From assembly GCA_013398275.1 (NCBI GenBank), contig VZSE01006608.1, positions 506,347-570,346 on the forward strand: a stretch of 64,000 bases of DNA. The letters are read 5' to 3'. Positions 51,972 through 64,000 of this stretch are shown piece by piece. Position 1 is the stretch's first letter; the number at the start of each line of letters is the position of its first letter. The position numbers and the translations under genes were made by a program. Source of the DNA: Promerops cafer (lineage: Eukaryota > Chordata > Aves > Passeriformes > Nectariniidae). Under the pieces are notes generated by a model. The model had not been told where the DNA came from. It was given only the letters and a program-made list of their open reading frames with translations, and did no database searches.

Positions 51972-52081
51972 GTTGGGCTCATGTGGTTTGTGCTCTGTAC
52001 ATTCCCGAGGTGCAGTTTGCAAATGTTTCTACAATGGAGCCTATCGTGTTGCAGTCTGTTCCTCATGATCGTTACAATAAG
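51972..52081 (+). CDS. MLLT10: MLLT10 coding exon 4: zinc knuckle end and PHD1-PHD2 linker
   Basis: A 110-bp exon completing Gly102 and encoding residues 103-138. WAHVVCALYIPEV supplies H105 and C108, the second pair of zinc-knuckle ligands. It then reads FANVSTMEPIVLQSVPHDRY and NK, the conserved linker leading into the extended PHD finger. Ser at 121 and 130 and Tyr at 136 distinguish AF10 from AF17. The acceptor is ATAACTTTTTGTAG and the donor AAG|GTATAA, the weakest donor of the set because +4 to +6 do not match the GTRAGT consensus. Phase 0 at the 3' end. Confidence 0.96.
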
Positions 52082-55000
52082 GTATAATTATATGTCTTTT
52101 TATATATAATGTATTTATTTTAAAACTTCTGAGCTTTAATAATATAAAACTACACTTCTTAGAATGCACTTCATATAAAATTCCTAAGTGTCTGCAGTAA
52201 TGCTGTAGGTTTTCTGCAATGTCTTTATGGTAAATTGAAGAATTAAGAAAGCTGTATTATTAAATTAAGCTGTAAGGTTATCTGCCATGTCTTATTAGTC
52301 TTTTACAGATTAGGGACTATTTTGTTAATTAAAAATATCATGATCTTTGAATAACAGTTTATTTTGAAAGGCATCTTAAATATTTTTCCATAGGTTAAAA
52401 TACTATTGCAGCTTATATGAGATGTTATTATTAATTACCACAAAGTCCTAGTGTTTTAAGTGTTGATATTAACATAAACATGTTTATAAACATTTCTTTT
52501 AGGACAGGAAGGTATGCTAATATATTAAGGCAAATGCTTGCAGACTTTTGCCTTTGTAAACAACATTCACTTTAGTGGGATTATTTGCTTATAGGAGAAC
52601 TGCTGCTAAGTAATTGTCAGCGAGATGGAATGTTTTATAACGTGTGTTGAGGCTTTAAATAAAAAAAACCCCAAAAGACAGAGCAGTAAACTAGTAGGTT
52701 GTTAGTGTTGTTTATTGATAGTTACATTTTTCTTATTTGACTTGTGTTACTTTCTCCTCGCTTAACTACATTGATCTTTGTACGTTCCCTTCTGCAGATG
52801 CAAACTGTCTGAATTTATAATTAGTTGTGTTACCTATTTTTCTTGTGTTGTTCTTTTAACCTCTAGTTTATTTTTTTTTAACTTTATTTTATGGTAGTTT
52901 GTGGACAGTGGAGTAAAGTAGGAATAGCCTGTGTTATAAAAAAGAAAAAGAAGAAAAAGACATACCACCTCTTGTGTTCTTCCTACGACGAGGCCAGTCC
53001 TTGTTCATGTTGCCTCTGTGACTTCTCACACCCCCCACATCCCCTTTCCAAGTTTCCATCTTTGATTTATGGACTGCCCCTCCATTTTTCTAGCCTTTTT
53101 CCTTTTTTCTTTCTTTGGTCTTCTCCTTTTCTCTTTCACTTTCTCCAGTTGCTGTCAGTACGTTTTGTCCATCTTATTTGCTAGTGTAGCTGAAAAACCA
53201 GGAGTCAAAGTCTAGGTTTTTCTCAAGCTTTCTCATTCCTACCTGAGAATCTCTGTTGCCATCTCACTATTTCCTTCCCTCTGCATTGGCAAGAATGTGC
53301 AACAGTGAGATTCAGTACAGAACTAGTAAAACCTTTCTGCTTGGACACAAAGCAGTAAAGATTTGCTATAACAGATGAGTTTATTTCCTCTCTCTCCTCA
53401 ACTCTGTGGAAACAGAACATCTGTTTTCTTTTTCCTTGAGTAGTAGTCAGTCATAATTTTTTTTTAATTAGTAGTGGTTCTCCCTTAATGTACTTCAAAA
53501 ATTTCATCGAACACTTTAGATTTTGTTTTATCTTGCACCATTTCCATTGATGGTAATTGGATATTGGACGAGTAAATCTTTGTAACATCAAAAAATGTAG
53601 TCTGCATCTTTTATTATTACTTGTTGACAAAATCCATTGTTTGTCTCTGTCTTTAGTCTTTAAGTCCTCTTCATCATAACGAAAGCTGCTTCTTTCTCAA
53701 ACAGTTTTTGTTCTAAATATATGACAATACAGTTGTGTTTTGCTGCTAAAATTCCAGTTTCCATTTCTGTTGGTCTGTAGGTACTGGGATTTTTTTCTCA
53801 CTAGATAGTTACTAGCACCATACAGTTAATGTAAAGAGAGAGTTCCTGATGTTGTCCAGCTCTTAGTTCTCTGTGCTCTGGGCAGGTGTTCTGATTGAGG
53901 TCTATTTTCCATGTTAGCAGTCAGCCTAAAACTACTTTCATCAGGCCACTGCAGTTTATTGTGAAGTACAGTGAGATCGGTGTCAGAATTGAAGCCTGCA
54001 AATTATTATTATTTTTTCTCTCTCTCTTTTTACAGAACTCAGATTTCACTGTCATTATTTGGTCTTTCTGGGTCAGGGAGATGGTGGCTGTGGATTTCAG
54101 GGGAATCCAAGAAATGGCTGTACTGCAGTTGTTACAGCAAACCTTCTGAAACCAATCTAACTGCAGTGCCAACAGCAGTGTAGTTGTAACAGTACTGAAT
54201 TTAAGAAGTATTGGCTGACAGTGAACTCTCAACTCTTGCTAAGGCTGTAGCTGGTGCTGAGTTCAGTACTGCTGTGGTTAAACTGCCAAGGGTTCCCAAG
54301 TAGGCTATTCTTGAGCAATACCCCCCAAAACCAATAAAGTTCCCTTTTCATGTGGCCTGCAATAATTTCACCTTCTATTCCTATTGTTATTCAAGAAAAA
54401 TTGTGTTTATTTAAATGATACTTTTTTTAGATCAGGAATCTTGTAAAGCATTTCACTCTGACTTTATTAATTTGTGTAAAAATGGGAAAGAAAAGCTGGT
54501 TTTCTGAGAAGTAGACATGACAAACAGTTCTTGAAACATTTGTTGCACACTGAGAACAAATGTAAACATGTAATTAGGAAAAAATTACTGGAGTAGTTTA
54601 TTTTTCTAGAGAGGCTTAGTGATAATGACATTCTGTTTGTCAGCTCAGGTTGTAATAAGATATTTTAAGTAAGATATTATTTCCTGTCAAGTTCTAAATA
54701 ATTCTGTGTGCATGGCTGGATCCATATAGAGCACTAGCATATGGAATTGGGGGGAAATAGAGGCCAAAGAAAATTACCATGAGGGAGAAATACTGTAGTC
54801 TTTGAAGTAAATATTGTTGAAGTTCTGCCAGGACATAGTACTTAATTTAATGTTTGGTTTTTTTCCCCTATGCACTTGTTTCTTTACTAGACACTGCAAA
54901 ATATGCAGTATTACCAAGTACAGTCATCTTAAATGCAAGAAGAAATGCTGTAGATACCAGAGCATGGGGCTTGTCCATATAGAGACATTTGGCTGCTGTT

Positions 55001-58000
55001 TCCCTGAAGTGTGCTTGCTTTGGGGATAAAAACCATCACATTACAGAATGAATTCACTGAATGATTGATTAATGAGTTAGCTATCAGGAAAGCTCTTCTT
55101 AAACAGTTGCTTCCAAAAAAGAAATGGACTATTAGTTGCTCTTCTTTTCAGAAATAGGTGTTTCTTATTCCTTGGATGGTTATGCAGGAATAATATCTTT
55201 TTATTTTATGTCAGCTTTATTTGTCTTCTTCAGGTTCATTTGAAACTATGTGATAATTGTATATAATTACTGCTTTTAGGAATCTCTTTTAAGAACTGAT
55301 TAAAAGATAAGTGCATTTGGAGTTTCTGGATTTGCCTCAGAGCGAATGCAGCTGGCAAACTTCTCTTTCTTTTGCTGCAACAATGAGAAATTTCTGTAGG
55401 ATTCCTAGGTTTGATTTTGTGATCAGAGAATGCCATTGGGTAGCTGTTATGAGTAAACTATTTCTGAAATTACTTTTTGCCTTGTAAATTTTTTTTGCCT
55501 CATCTTCCCTTCTGTCTTTGCTTTTGCAAAGAAGCTTTACACTTTGAAGGGAAAATACTGACAGTAACATAAAGACAGCTGTGCAAAATATATATTTTGC
55601 CTTTAAAGAAGTAAGATGTTTGTTGGGTTTTGAGTAAAATTTCCTTGCTGAGTCAAAAGCTTTTGCTTCTTTTCCAGTGAATTTGGGAGAGTACTCTCTT
55701 CCCTTAAGAGCTTTGAAGAAGAGTGCAGCTGTAGGTGGTGGGACACATTTTTAAACTTCCACATTTCAGAGGCTTCAGAGGTATAGCCTTTGTATGGATT
55801 TGCAAATACATGCAGGTCTTCCTTTATGAAAGAAAGACAAAGGTTCTCAGGCTTCTGGAATTGTTTGTGTGTCTAAGAGAAGGTAGAAATATGAGAAGCT
55901 CAGCTGTAGAGAACTTAGTGTCTATTGGAACAGGAGGATGAACCTTCTTTGTCCCTGTTTCTTATGGAATACTAGGAAACAGGTTTAATGCTTCTCATGA
56001 CTATTGTAGGAGCTTCTTAAAATGAGTAGTCAGTCGACCATGTTGTGTTTAAGCTTGTTCATAATGTAGTTTTAGTCATTTTTCAGTCCTTTCTCTGTAA
56101 ATTGCTCTAAGAAGTCCTATAACAGAGACCTTACATGTAGGGTAAATACTGAAAAACGGGGTCTACATCTCTACTAAGTGGAATGCTTGTATTGCTTTTC
56201 TTTCTGAGCTTTAGTGAGGAAAAAACTTAAAAGAACTTGAGACAAAACTCTGAAAAAAACAGAAGGTAATTGGAGATTGAGTTTTATGAGGTTTACTGAA
56301 CTCTCTGTTTATAGAAGTATCTTACTTTGAAGTTACTTACACTTAATATAGTGACTCAGATGAGGTTAATAGATCATGACCTTGTTCGTTCCTAAAATCT
56401 AAATCTGTCAGGTCATGGTATGGAAAGCTAAAAAGCAGCCAGTCTCAGACCCTGTCAAACATCTGAATTATCAGTGTTCACCACCTTGATGTACAAAAGA
56501 AAAGAAGCAAGGCAAAGAATTAAGTAGGATTATCCTCTTTCTGATCTTTTAAATGTTATGTTATAGGGTATGATTTTAGGATATATTAGCTTTTTAAAGT
56601 AGTGTGGAAACTGTACAAGAGTAACTCTCCTACCTTCAAGTCTTGCACATTAACAAAAATGCTTTAGTTAGCTGACACATTCTGTAAAATGTTGTTCTAA
56701 AAACCTCTGTAACAGGCTGTTCTGGTCTCAGAATTTCACTCATTTTCCTGTCTAAGTAATACTGGTTTTGCATTATGTAATTTTTTTTTTAATTTCAGTG
56801 GTCTCTTGGTCCATTTTTTCCCACCGTGTTCTCTATTACCCATGGTTGATGTTATTTGTATTTATTATTCTACTCATTCTCTGCCTCACTGAAAGGAGGT
56901 TGTGATAAAATTGTAAGTCAGTTAAAATAGAGACAGTTTTATTTTTTGGCATAAAGAAATTTCTCTTCTCATTAAGGATCTTACAATGGGGTTTCTGTGG
57001 AGGTAGGAGTGTCCTTAATATTTAATACTCAGTGAGGTTCTCTCATATAAAAACAAACACTTAATCCACCTCCATGCTGGATGGTACTTTCATTAAGAAT
57101 CTTCTATTAAATTGTTAAATTTTACACATTAATGTGATATGATATAGAATCTCTCCAAATGCTGTTTCAGTAATTAGGACAGGAAAGAGTGAAAAGAGAT
57201 TTAGTTTTGCCTGATGTTTTTCCCTGGAATGCTGGTGAGAGATTGTAGTGACGCCTAGTATAGTAGTGAGCTTCCATACAGTATGTATCCATATTTATTG
57301 GCCACTTGTTAAAAAAAAGAAAAAACATTGAATAGTGAGGAAGAATTTGGATTTTTTGTCTTAATTTCTTTCTTCTGTTTTACTAAGAATGTTTTTGAAA
57401 ATATTAAAAATCGCTGTGGCATCCCAGTAAAAGAAATAAATTGACAGAAATGCTATGAAAAGATTTCCAGGTACTAAATAGGTTATTTTCATTTTAGCTT
57501 GTTTTGGAGGTTGAAATGGGTTTGGTATACTCATTCAAGCTTTTTTACAGAAGGTTCTTAATTGATTAATTTACAAGATGTTTATGCGCTGTCCAAGTCA
57601 TACTAAAGTAGTCATCCAAACAAAGCAGAGTTCTGTTAAACACCAATTTAATTAAAAGTAGCTGAGCATCATATGAATATTGACACATGCTGTGACACTT
57701 CTGAAAATTCTTTGCACCAAATAAAATTTCAAGTTTGTGGGTTTTTTGTATGTAACTGTGTAGATAGATATGTATACCATATGGCATATTGTACCATTAG
57801 GCACTCAGTCTAATCTGATGTTTCTGAATGCCGTGAATACAGGTTATGTTAAATGAATATGAAAATGATTGAGATTTAAAAGGACATAAACAAAACTTGA
57901 AAGCAGGAACAGTTGGGAAGCCTAATGCTCTTAACCCTTGGCTGTTTAACCCTTTGGCTGGTTGACAGTGGTATGAAATGTAAGCAAACTAGTATTTGTA

Positions 58001-58204
58001 CTGCCTTAACATTGGTGAAATGTTGCACAAATCCCAAGAGTCTACCAGGTGATCTCCTTTTGCTAACAAGCATGATTAGACATGCATAAGGAAGTTCGTA
58101 CACCAGCTTAGCTGCAAAATGCGGTAGTTCTCAGCCTAGAATCTCCTGTAACACGGAATTTATTTGTATGCTTCTTACCAAATTAAGTATTTTCTCTTTG
58201 ATAG
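52082..58204 (+). other. MLLT10: MLLT10 intron 4
   Basis: A 6123-bp phase-0 intron. AT-rich, no recognised repeat family or RNA gene. A long pyrimidine tract ending TACAG at 54013-54036 is acceptor-like, but no matching donor was found. Confidence 0.9.
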
Positions 58205-58308
58205 ACATGCTATATTTGTGATGAACAAGGCAGAGAAAGTAAAGCAGCCACTGGTGCTTGTATGACATGTAATAAACATGGATGTCGACAAGCTTTTCAC
58301 GTAACATG
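58205..58308 (+). CDS. MLLT10: MLLT10 coding exon 5: extended PHD finger, first part
   Basis: A 104-bp exon encoding residues 139-172 plus two bases of Cys173. It opens TCYICDEQGRESKAATGACM and continues TCNKHGCRQAFHVT. Likely zinc ligands are C140, C143, C157, C160, C165, H170 and, with the next exon, C173. This extended PHD (PHD2) packs against PHD1 and the knuckle to form the histone-binding PZP unit and has also been linked to oligomerisation and nucleic-acid binding in AF10 (family knowledge). The acceptor is ATTTTCTCTTTGATAG and the donor ATG|GTAAGT, phase 2. Exons 5 and 6 together total 198 bp, so skipping both would remove this finger in frame. Confidence 0.96.
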
Positions 58309-61300
58309 GTAAGTATATTTTATTATTTAATATTTCTGATGTTCCAGAAAGAATCAATACACGCAGTGTAGTGAATAAACTCCTTATTTAGTACATCTTT
58401 GAGTAAAGAAATACAGTAAAGTGGTTTGCTTTTATAATAGTGTTTACTAACAATATGGCAGTGGCAGCATAGATTTTGCTGTGAGCTGCAAAAGCTGTCT
58501 GATAATATTCCCTTGCGTGGTATTAAATAGTGTATGGTCCTGTGAATAAGAATAGGGGAGTTAGTTTTTTTTTTCCCTTGGTCTTAGGTTATTTTTCTTA
58601 GAGGATGTTTAATAGGATAGGGGAGTGTGAAGACATTGTTTGTTAGCATTGCCTGCTAACTGATTTTGATGTTTACTTTTGGTAAATCAGTGGGAAAATT
58701 ACTGAGCTGTATGTAAAAATGCACTAGACTCACCCATTCCAGTATGGATTACGAAACATTTGGGAGTAACTCACTTCACTGGTTTTATCTAAATGGTACA
58801 GATCATCCTGACCTATTCAGATTTCATGTGTTACTGCTGGAGAAGAAAAAAGCTGTGTCCTCCACCATATGATTAATTTGACTTTAAGATACTTAGTTTT
58901 CCTTGCATTCAGGCGATACTTGTTTCACTTTATGGACTCCTAAAAGAGGCTGGATAATTAGATTAAACCACATGTCAACAGGTAAAAGGAAGCAAAAAAG
59001 TTCCACTCCAGAATTTGCAGACATTATTTGCTTTTTCAATTTCAGCTGGAGTTATTTTACAGTAGCGGGCAGATTTATATGGCTGTCTAGCTACATAATC
59101 TGTGGATTTACCTGTCTGTTTTATGACTGCCCCAGTATGCTGCTTCATGACCGGTTTAGTCAGGGTAATGGTATTTGCACATCAACTTAAATCACTTAAA
59201 TGTGTTTTCCTCAGTGTACCCAAGTGATAATTTGTATGTCTTGAGGAGATCTTGAAGGGTTTAATTCCCTTGTTTTGGTGCTGATAATCTTGGCAACTCT
59301 GCATTTATTTTTTTCTTTTAATTGCTTGACTACTTTGAAGGTTTTATTCTTTCATAAGCATCTAATTATTCATTGGATGTGATCAATGTCAAGGTTTTTT
59401 TTTATGGTGAAAACAGATTGTGTTCCTCAAAGCATTCGTATCATGTAAAGGGATTACTTACAGATGTGAAAAAATGTGTACATCCAAGTGCTTGTATGGA
59501 AATGTCTCTTTCCTTTCAAACACTTGGATACATATAAGAGTACTTTTCATCTTTCTTCTTTATTCTAAAACCCTGTTTTCAGTGAATGCTGAAGCATGAG
59601 ACTTCAAGTTCAAAATTAAAACAGCTATCTTGCCACTTTTTAGAATGTTTTGGTTCAAAAACATGGTCTATACTACAAAATGATGTATAGCTGGAGAGTA
59701 GTATGGCTGGAGATAATTAGAGGCTTCTGTAATACTTAAAAAAAACGGAGGAAAAATGTGAAGACTACCATAAATCCAGGGCAAAGTGTATCAAATTGGG
59801 ATTATCAGAACTATTGTCTAATGAAAAATGAGCTGGAGTGCATGTTTTTTGTAAGAGAAGCTTAGAAACAATAAGTCTTTGCTTAAAGACATCCTCTTAA
59901 TTATTTTTTCTAGTCGGTATCAGCTGTAGATATGCATGTATTTAGTATTTCTGGATTTTCCAAGAACATATTTTTAAAAATCTGTGAAAATGAACCACAT
60001 TATATCATCTTCTTTCATTTAAATACTCCTGTGTATCATTTTGACTGTAACATTGCATTTTTATGGTGTCTTGGTTTGAAAGACAGGTGTCTGCCAAGGA
60101 ATCAGGAGCCTCCCTTAGAATGGAGAGTATGACCCCCCCCCCCCCNCCGCAAATTATTATAACTTTGGAATTAAGGGTCTTTCAGGCAAAGATATGGGAA
60201 AAGGAATAACAGTTCTTTAATAGTATATATGTGGATAACAAGGCAAACAAACAACAACAATGGCAGCAACAACAAACAGAAAGAGAAGAACCAACCGCAA
60301 ACCCCAATGAACAGTCTCTTCTCACTCTCCAGCGTTTCCCCTTTGGTGCAGTTCCGGTCACAGCCGGCAGGGGCGCTGGTGGCTCCAGCCCGGGCAGGGC
60401 AGGTGTGGTGATTCCCCCGCGGCTGCAGGGGGCGCTGTAGCGTGAGCTCGGGGAGCGCATGGTAATGGCGGCTTGGCCGAGATGGGAAGGGATGGAAGAG
60501 AGGCTTTGCTTCACAAACCCTGCTTCACAATCGATTCTGGTGCCCCAGCATGACCCTCAGGATCAGCAAGCTGTAACAGCAGGGACGAGCACAATCCTGG
60601 ACTGGTAGATGAGATGTATCAGAAACTCTGCGAGGACCTCGGGGCAGGCTGGGGCTGTGGGGCTGCAGTGTAGCAAAACCGAGGAGTAGTGGCGGAGAAA
60701 ATGGGCGGGCGGCCTGGCAGTGGCAGCCCGCCTCCCAAACAGGAACACGGAACACCGCAGAGAGAGACTCCCTTGGGGTCGGGATGGGGCTTGAAGATCC
60801 CAGGGTTTCCCCTGAGGCACCTGAGCAGATGGCGAAGGGTCCTGTTCGGTGAGGTAGGGTGCTAACAAGGGCTCAGTGCAGCAGCAGCTCTGAGGAGCAG
60901 AGCTCCACTCTCGGTAGGAGAAAGCAGCAGGAGACTGAACCCCACAGTGGTGGCGAACTCTCCCCACAGCGACTGCAGCCTCTCTCGCCTCCCAGTGCCG
61001 AGAGCTGAGCAGAGCTAGCAGCTGCCCCAGCCCCCTTTCTCGCAGCCCCGTTCTGGGTATCTCTGCCCCTCCGAGGGAAACCCTCACATAACAGAAGTGC
61101 AGCCAGGTGCCTTCCTACTGGAGTTTGGCAACTTCTGTTGTCTCTCTTAAGTACCCAGTCCTTGTTGTCTCCTAGCAGAGTATGGGAGAAAATTCCCTAA
61201 GAGAAAGAAAGAAAAGGAAGAATCCTAAACCCTGACATACGGGAATGAAAATTTTATGGAAAATATAACAATATTTGGTTTGTCAATATCTAAGTTGGTT

Positions 61301-61941
61301 TTGATAAAGAAAACACATCAACATTACAAATGGTGAAAAACAAAATTGTTTTGAAAAAATTGTAGGAGAATGAGGTAATAATTAGTCCAGTCAATGCAAC
61401 TAGTAAGTGTTCATCTTAAAAGAAATTAGCCCGCCACAGTATTTTAAACTAGTAGGTACAGTTTGATTTACTATATAATTTAAGTTAGATTAAACAAACC
61501 CAGTTATTTTCATGGCAAATCAGAGAAGCATGTATGCAAATTCTGAAAAAACTCTTCTTTGGAGATATAGTATGGTTTTATTAATAGCTATTCTTTCCTT
61601 AGATAATTTTTTGGCTTGAATTTGAGCTAAGAGTCATTGTAGATTGCTTTTATTTATTTGCACAAATAGCTGCATAGTGAATGTAGATTTGCTATCTGTA
61701 ACCTTGTGTGAGTAGCTTAAAGATTCTGAAAAAAGGCAACAGGCCAAAGTATGAATTATACATGTTTTTCCCTGTCTTTCCCTGCAAAGGTTGGTTATGT
61801 GTTCACATGCCACTGGAAGTTATTTGTGTGGAAGTGTCTTATTAATTGCAGATATAAGCATCCATATGTTATTAGCTGTGATATTGTGGTACAAACTGGT
61901 GTAAAATGGCTTTCCTTGAATGTTGTTTGGTTTATTTTTAG
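58309..61941 (+). other. MLLT10: MLLT10 intron 5
   Basis: A 3633-bp phase-2 intron. About a third of it is the solo LTR at 60067-61237; the remainder is ordinary AT-rich intron. Confidence 0.9.
60067..61237 (-). mobile_element. Solo LTR, GC-rich, in MLLT10 intron 5 (ERVL-type, provisional)
   Basis: A 1171-bp unit with TG...CA ends (TGTCTTGGTTTG at the left, AACCCTGACA at the right). The flanks are TATGG at 60062-60066 and TACGG at 61238-61242, a probable 5-bp target-site duplication with one mismatch, as expected of ERVL-class integration. Orientation is judged - because an ATTAAA poly(A) signal (reverse complement at 60216-60221) sits near the left end and the GC-rich U3-like part lies right of it. 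It contains a C-run with one N (60133-60149) and a CAA-rich patch (60244-60279). No internal retroviral genes are present. The ORFs across 60182-61087 are not recognised proteins. Confidence 0.75.
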
Positions 61942-62035
61942 TGCACAGTTTGCAGGACTTCTTTGTGAAGAGGAAGGCAATGGTGCAGATAATGTCCAAT
62001 ACTGTGGCTACTGTAAATACCATTTTAATAAACTG
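61942..62035 (+). CDS. MLLT10: MLLT10 coding exon 6: end of the extended PHD finger
   Basis: A 94-bp exon completing Cys173 and encoding residues 174-204. It contains AQFAGLLCEEEGNGADNV, then QYCGYCKYHFNKL. C173, C181, C194, C197 and H200 complete the zinc-binding pattern of the PZP module. GNGADNVQ is the AF10 form of a segment that differs in AF17. Residue 202 reads N where I remember S in the human protein. The acceptor is GGTTTATTTTTAG and the donor CTG|GTATGT, phase 0. The coding sequence continues in exons beyond position 64000. A GC-rich solo LTR ends 704 bp upstream. Confidence 0.95.
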
Positions 62036-64000
62036 GTATGTATTTATTAAATTCTATAAATAAATGTTACTGATTTTTTTTATTCTGAATTGACATTAGC
62101 ACTAGAAAATATTTTCATGTAGTTAAAAAAGTAGATTGTATTTCATTAAAACAATGTTTTAATCAAAGTTACAGAAGTACTAGCTAGAAATGTTTTTATA
62201 AGTGGTTACTTTATAGATGTGTGGGTTTTCCCCCTCTGCCAGAAATAGCATGCACATTTAGTGTTTTTGTTTTTTTTTTTTTTTCATTGAGTTCCTGGAA
62301 TGTTTTCTTTTGCTATTTGTTTAGGTGCCTTCTAGGAATTCAGTCCATTTCGGAATAAACTAGAAAATACTACTTCTAGAGAATAAAGAAGCACTTCATT
62401 TCTTTCTGCTTCTGTTACTCTTCTGCCCAGCCTCTTTTGTTCTATCTCTCACTGTGTAGCCAGTGAGTATTCCCTCCTTGTAAGTTCTCTGAAACACAAC
62501 CTTAAGGAAGTAACTTGAGGTTTGATTTTTAAAAAACAAACAAGAAAAGAAAAACATTGAAATTTTTCAGTTAATGCAGTAGGTTTTGGATCAGACCTCT
62601 GGAGTCTTTCCTTTCAGTTCCTAACAGTTTGACAATTCCAGATACCGGTTTCTCTGTACATGTGCAAGTGTGTGGACTTAAGGGGCTTACTGATGTTTAA
62701 AAAAATGTTATTTATTAATACTAAAATATACAGACTTATGTTCAGATACTGTTGTAAGTATAGTTTAACTTGCAGATTACTTCTTTTCACTGCTAAAAAA
62801 GTTGAATACTTGGTGTGACTTTTAGGTAGCAAGGCAGCGAGGTAAAAACACAGGATCAGTCAACAATTTAGTTTCTAGAAGATAAACTTGGTGAGGTTAG
62901 TTTTTTGCTTTTGTGAATACTGATGAATTTGTTTCATAATGAAGATAGGTCAGGGTTTTCTAGGTCCTTACTAAGCTAAGATTGTTTTTTTTACTACCTT
63001 GAGCTAAGTATTTACAAAGAGAGCGAAAATGGTTTCTTATTTAGTGGTGAAGACAAACCCTTACACTATTATGCCTTTGATTTGAATGTAGCAGTGCTGC
63101 TATGATTGAGAACAGGTATGTTTATTTAAAAACCAAGCTTAATGGTAAAGACATAACTGTATTTGACATATAATTAGTTAGCTTTCCGTTACAAAGCTAT
63201 AGTGGTAAGAACAGTAAAGACTGGCAAGATTGTCTTAAGTGTTTCAGTTTTTCTTTAGGGTTGTTGTGACTGTGGCTGCCTGGTAAATACAGGTGCTTGG
63301 TATTTACTGCTGAAGATGGTGGTTTTTCTACATGTACTATCTACATCCACTGAAAACTGGTTAACAAAAGAGTGGCCTGAAGTGTCTTTAAATGCTTCCT
63401 CAGTTAAGAGAAAACCAACATTTAGAACACTGGCCCAGCATAACGTATTTGCAGTCCTAAACTAGGCTCTCAGACATTACAGAAATACAGGCAATTACAT
63501 CTGCCACTTATCATCACAGACATGACTGTAGCATTCTGTATCCTGGTTTTTAATCCATTTAAATGAAAATATACCAGACAGATCGCTTGAATAATAAATA
63601 AGTCATGAAGTCACCTTACAATGCATTTCAAGCATGTGTCAGAGCATCACTGTGGCTTCATGTGATACTCATTTGAGCAGCATCTTTTTTGTTTTATGTT
63701 ATGAAAACTTGAAAATGTGTCTAGCATCTTTTAACCTTTAAAAAGTGGCATATTTCATTTCTCTGTGGAAAGCATATCTTGCAAATTTGTGGGAGGTGTA
63801 AAAGCTGATACAGGGATAGGCTTTTTTCCTGGTATACATTCAGTAGTCTTGTGAATTTTAGTGTCAGTAATTAGTCAACTTTCTAGTAACTGAAGCACTG
63901 AAGTTTTTTTCCTCAAGCAATAAGGCATCTTGTCAGTGGAAATGCTTTATACTTTTTATTTATTCAAATGGTTCCTTTTCTCTGTCCATAAATATATTTT
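62036..64000 (+). other. MLLT10: MLLT10 intron 6, open at right edge
   Basis: Starts GTATGT, phase 0. AT-rich, with a T-run near 62269-62284. No further MLLT10 exon (the next would encode a KKSKR-type basic segment) was found before the window ends. Confidence 0.85.

Larger units (their letters stand above)
16482..64000 (+). other. MLLT10: MLLT10 (AF10) gene, 5' part, runs off the right edge
   Basis: This is the gene-level entry for six coding exons that splice in frame into 204 residues. MLLT10/AF10 is a nuclear chromatin reader. Its N-terminal PZP module binds the histone H3 tail around unmodified K27, and its later octapeptide/leucine-zipper region recruits DOT1L for H3K79 methylation (family knowledge). 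Only the PZP part lies in this window. Every junction is GT-AG; intron phases in order are 1, 0, 1, 0, 2, 0. Intron lengths are 3653, 18229, 13049, 6123 and 3633 bp, with a sixth intron open at the edge. AF10 rather than the paralogue MLLT6 is shown by NVSTMEPIVLQSVPHDRYNK (MLLT6 has L, Y and F at the variable sites) and by GNGADNVQYCGYC. Transcription probably starts in the CpG island around the N gap, so the 5' limit given is only the first base after the gap. Confidence 0.95.

Noticed and set aside
54001..54180. Possible exon after the long pyrimidine tract ending TACAG at 54036
   Set aside because: The acceptor is strong, but no good donor follows within 150 bp and the sequence matches no MLLT10 segment.
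60563..61087. 174-codon - strand ORF near 60.6-61.1 kb
   Set aside because: Falls in the GC-rich part of a solo LTR and shows no retroviral or cellular protein motif.
16737..62035. Identity as MLLT6 (AF17) or a BRPF/JADE gene
   Set aside because: The PZP module is shared, but residues in exons 4 and 6 (STMEPIVLQSVPHDRY, GNGADNVQ) fit AF10, and MLLT6 lacks the 20-residue N-terminal extension.
1..64000. tRNA, rRNA, snoRNA, miRNA or CRISPR features
   Set aside because: No cloverleaf box A/B pair, rRNA segment, long hairpin or regularly spaced identical repeats were recognised by eye. Covariance-model searches could not be run.

Overview
This is vertebrate nuclear DNA, almost certainly from a bird. 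Coding sequence is split into short exons with GT-AG introns of 3.6 to 18 kb, there are CpG islands, and the interspersed repeats are avian types: two CR1 LINE copies and two long LTR-type elements whose wording I recognise from songbird-like genomes. A passerine is my best guess, but that is inference. No bacterial, phage or CRISPR content was seen.

The only protein-coding gene I can assemble is the 5' part of MLLT10 (AF10) on the + strand. Six coding exons (16737-16905, 20559-20638, 38868-38922, 51972-52081, 58205-58308, 61942-62035) join in frame into 204 N-terminal residues. These cover the whole PHD finger - zinc knuckle - extended PHD (PZP) histone-reading module with every expected zinc ligand present. 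The octapeptide/leucine-zipper region that binds DOT1L, and the 3' end, lie beyond the right edge. The paralogue MLLT6 is excluded by diagnostic residues.

Layout. 1-6.9 kb: non-coding DNA with a TATA/CCAAT promoter-like block near 430-590, a 16-bp palindrome at 1066 and simple repeats. 6.9-9.4 kb: two CpG islands, probably the promoter of a neighbouring gene; mammalian synteny suggests SKIDA1, divergent on the - strand, with its coding part outside the window. 9.4-15.9 kb: AT-rich DNA with no recognised gene. 15.98-16.2 kb: three imperfect copies of a ~60-bp module beside the MLLT10 promoter. 16.2-16.9 kb: MLLT10 CpG-island promoter, leader and first coding exon, broken by a 189-base N gap. 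16.9-64 kb: MLLT10 introns, holding an LTR-like element (25.5-26.6 kb), a - strand CR1 (30.9-32.5 kb), a + strand CR1 (37.4-38.3 kb) and a GC-rich solo LTR with a probable 5-bp target duplication (60.07-61.24 kb).

I found no convincing undescribed multi-gene system. The observations most worth checking are the triplicated promoter-proximal module, the strong-context upstream ORF with a start codon directly after an acceptor-like AG, the ~46-bp periodic array inside the 25.5-kb element, and the CpG-rich solo LTR 0.7 kb before the last exon.
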